Below are positions 62,788 to 64,000 of a stretch of 64,000 bases of DNA, in pieces. Source of the DNA: Cladocopium goreaui. Its lineage: Eukaryota > Sar > Dinophyceae > Suessiales > Symbiodiniaceae. The position numbers were made by a program, and so were the translations under genes. The stretch spans positions 743,749 to 807,748 of the forward strand of contig CAMXCT020006767.1 in assembly GCA_947184155.2 (NCBI GenBank). Direction: 5' to 3'. The notes below the pieces were generated by a model. It was not told where the DNA came from. It ran no database searches and worked only from the letters and a program-made list of their open reading frames with translations. How positions within the stretch are numbered: the stretch's first letter is position 1; each line of letters begins with the position of its first letter.

Positions 62788-63426
62788 GTTCTACCAGGAT
62801 TTCGTTTGTGGGATATTAAGTAATGCGGAAAATCCAATAATAAACCCACCATTTGGCGTTGATTTTTCACAACCTCTTTATAATGACAGGGATGGTTTCT
62901 TAATATTAGGTTTACCACAGTATTAGGTTTGAACGAATTGCCCACCGAGAATACAGCAAGAGATCAACACGAAGGTTGCCATGAAGCAATTGTATAGAGT
63001 TTAGGACATGTATTGAACACACATTGAGTTTTTTTTTCTATGGAAACAACAATGTCCTCTGATGAACTAGAATCCATGTGTTTGGTGGCATTGAATATTG
63101 CTTATCTTCCATCATAGGAATGCCATGATGATACCCAATTGACGAGTTGATTTTCATGGGGGGTTGAAACTAACTGCCAGTAGTTGTTGATATTTGATCA
63201 TGATGAATGATGACTATTGCATGTTATTGATTCATTGATGTTTGTGACTGTGACCAATTTATTGGGATACTATTCAGACCATCACATACGTTGACACTGA
63301 TGATTAACAATGGATACACCTTCTGGTAAATTAACATGGAACTTACAAATAGACTTTAAGTGGAAACTCCTATCTGCCAGGGTCAATATTAATTTACTGA
63401 AATGTACATTATTGGGGGTACACCAG

Positions 63427-63492
63427 CGGCACACGATCCAAGAATTTCATAGAATTGATTCCGGCGGTAAACACAGGGTCAAAGTGTGCAAG
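63427..63492 (+). CDS. POLR1B: POLR1B exon n: DSGGKHRVKVCK
   Basis: Acceptor gtacaccag, then RHTIQEFHRIDSGGK, HRVKVCK and a GT donor (gtgccc), phase 0 at both ends. It resembles the stretch before the R..R.P.IGDKF motif, where eukaryotic A135 has V..I.......G..K.KV. The next expected block (GDKFSSRHGQKG) was not found in the last 500 bases, so the gene continues beyond the window. Confidence 0.57.
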
Positions 63493-64000
63493 GTGCCCCA
63501 AGGTCTTTTGCTCAGCTGCTTTGGTTCAGTAAGTTTATCAGGGTTTCGGATTAATGGATGACATTCATGGTAGAAGTTATGGTATAATAATACCTACAAT
63601 AAATGTGGGTGATATTCCAACTTACAACTGGGACGGAACCACCTTGTGATTTGAAAATAAAAAAGTCCGAGGTGATCCAGAAATTCAGAGCAAACCTTGA
63701 TCATGGGCAAACAAAAAAAACTGGCCAAAAAAATCCTGAGTGGATGGAAGAACTCCCGCATCACCTTGAAACATGTGTAAACCCTTTAAAAAAATGGGAT
63801 AAACTTTAAACCACCCATCACACCGGTGAAGATGTTTTTTTTCCATCCATTGTATCTAAGGTGGAACATTTTTGGTATCCCATTATGCCATCTACTTTCT
63901 ATACGTCAGGTCGGGTGAATGATTTGTAATGTGGTAAACAGTAAACCTAGTGATTAACAATTCCAAACTTCAGATTCATAGAGTTGGAGAAACTGTGGAG
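63493..64000. other. Intron after exon n
   Basis: AT-rich with poly-A-like runs. The + frame at 63603-63809 (QKFRANLDHGQTKKTGQK) superficially recalls the KFSSRHGQKG block but does not match residue by residue and lacks splice sites in phase; not annotated. Confidence 0.45.

Larger units (their letters stand above)
393..63492 (+). other. POLR1B: Span of the POLR1B/RPA2 gene visible in the window (partial at both ends)
   Basis: This is the second-largest catalytic subunit of RNA polymerase I, the nucleolar enzyme that transcribes pre-rRNA. Fourteen + strand exons carry the conserved blocks of the family in the correct order, and exon phases match at each junction. The choice of Pol I over Pol II or III rests on the GLFLF..G.R.IRPVRNL and EWIGPMEQ blocks, which the other two polymerases lack. 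Introns range from about 0.5 to 27 kb and hold nearly all the mobile DNA described here. Donors are GT, GC or GA; all acceptors are AG. The first half of the protein, the KFSSRHGQKG region and the C-terminal zinc ribbon lie outside the window. No spliced-leader sequence is expected or seen. A pseudogene is not excluded, but no frame-breaking change falls inside the accepted exons. Confidence 0.82.

Noticed and set aside
63660-63760. QKFRANLDHGQTKKTGQK as the KFSSRHGQKG exon of POLR1B
   Set aside because: Spacing and most residues differ from a nearly invariant motif, and no splice sites in phase flank it.
1-64000. tRNA or rRNA genes, dinoflagellate spliced-leader genes
   Set aside because: No cloverleaf-like sequence with A and B boxes, no extended rRNA match and no spliced-leader sequence was seen on reading; a covariance-model search would be needed to exclude them.

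Overview
The window reads as nuclear DNA of a dinoflagellate, most likely a Suessiales or Symbiodiniaceae-type genome. The evidence is a conserved gene cut into tiny exons with GT, GC and GA splice donors and mostly AG|G acceptors, a Ty1/copia element with a lysine-glycine-rich Gag, and introns crowded with microsatellites and short inverted-repeat elements. Splice sites, names and family assignments below were made by eye and by recalled family motifs; no search was run.

The backbone is one host gene on the + strand that enters and leaves the window: the second-largest subunit of RNA polymerase I (POLR1B/RPA2/A135). Fourteen exons of 21 to 110 nt were reconstructed (393, 27445, 28528, 38240, 39200, 41011, 41503, 43634, 45114, 57312, 59317, 61757, 62740, 63427). 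They give in order the Pol I block IP..MEV-LIPP, GLFLF..G.R.IRPVRNL, EWIGPMEQ, FTHEEL, LTPFSNHNQ, SPRNMYQ, CQMLKQTM, PIGTNAVVAVITYTG, YDMEDA, IINKQSYERGF and NDDG. Exon phases agree at every junction. The N-terminal half lies upstream and the KFSSRHGQKG block and C-terminus lie downstream.

Layout. 1-8.2 kb (first intron): a 40/80-bp satellite, a LINE 3'-end fragment, CATA, GATA and 94-bp repeats. 8.24-20.87 kb (same intron): a probable 12.6-kb DNA transposon with minus-strand exons for a TNP2/Plavaka-like transposase and accessory proteins, with CATGA-type satellites inside it. 21-45 kb: AT-rich introns with at least six families of 100-150-bp inverted-repeat elements (here A to F), a 1.0-kb hAT-like element nested in one of them, a 0.6-kb inverted-repeat element, a 1.5-kb G-rich minisatellite and a GC-rich ORF island. 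45.67-53.37 kb: an intact Ty1/copia retrotransposon with identical 143-bp LTRs and a 5-bp target duplication, in sense orientation in the intron between the YDMEDA and IINK exons. 53.4-57.3 kb: unrecognised ORFs and a GC-rich repeat array. 57.3-64 kb: the last exons, a 1.1-kb ATACAT array and more inverted-repeat elements.

The points most worth pursuing are the copia leader (1,267 nt with no ATG in any sense frame but a long open frame), its small overlapping membrane ORF, the GA splice donors defined by protein homology, and an inverted-repeat element that begins at a splice donor.
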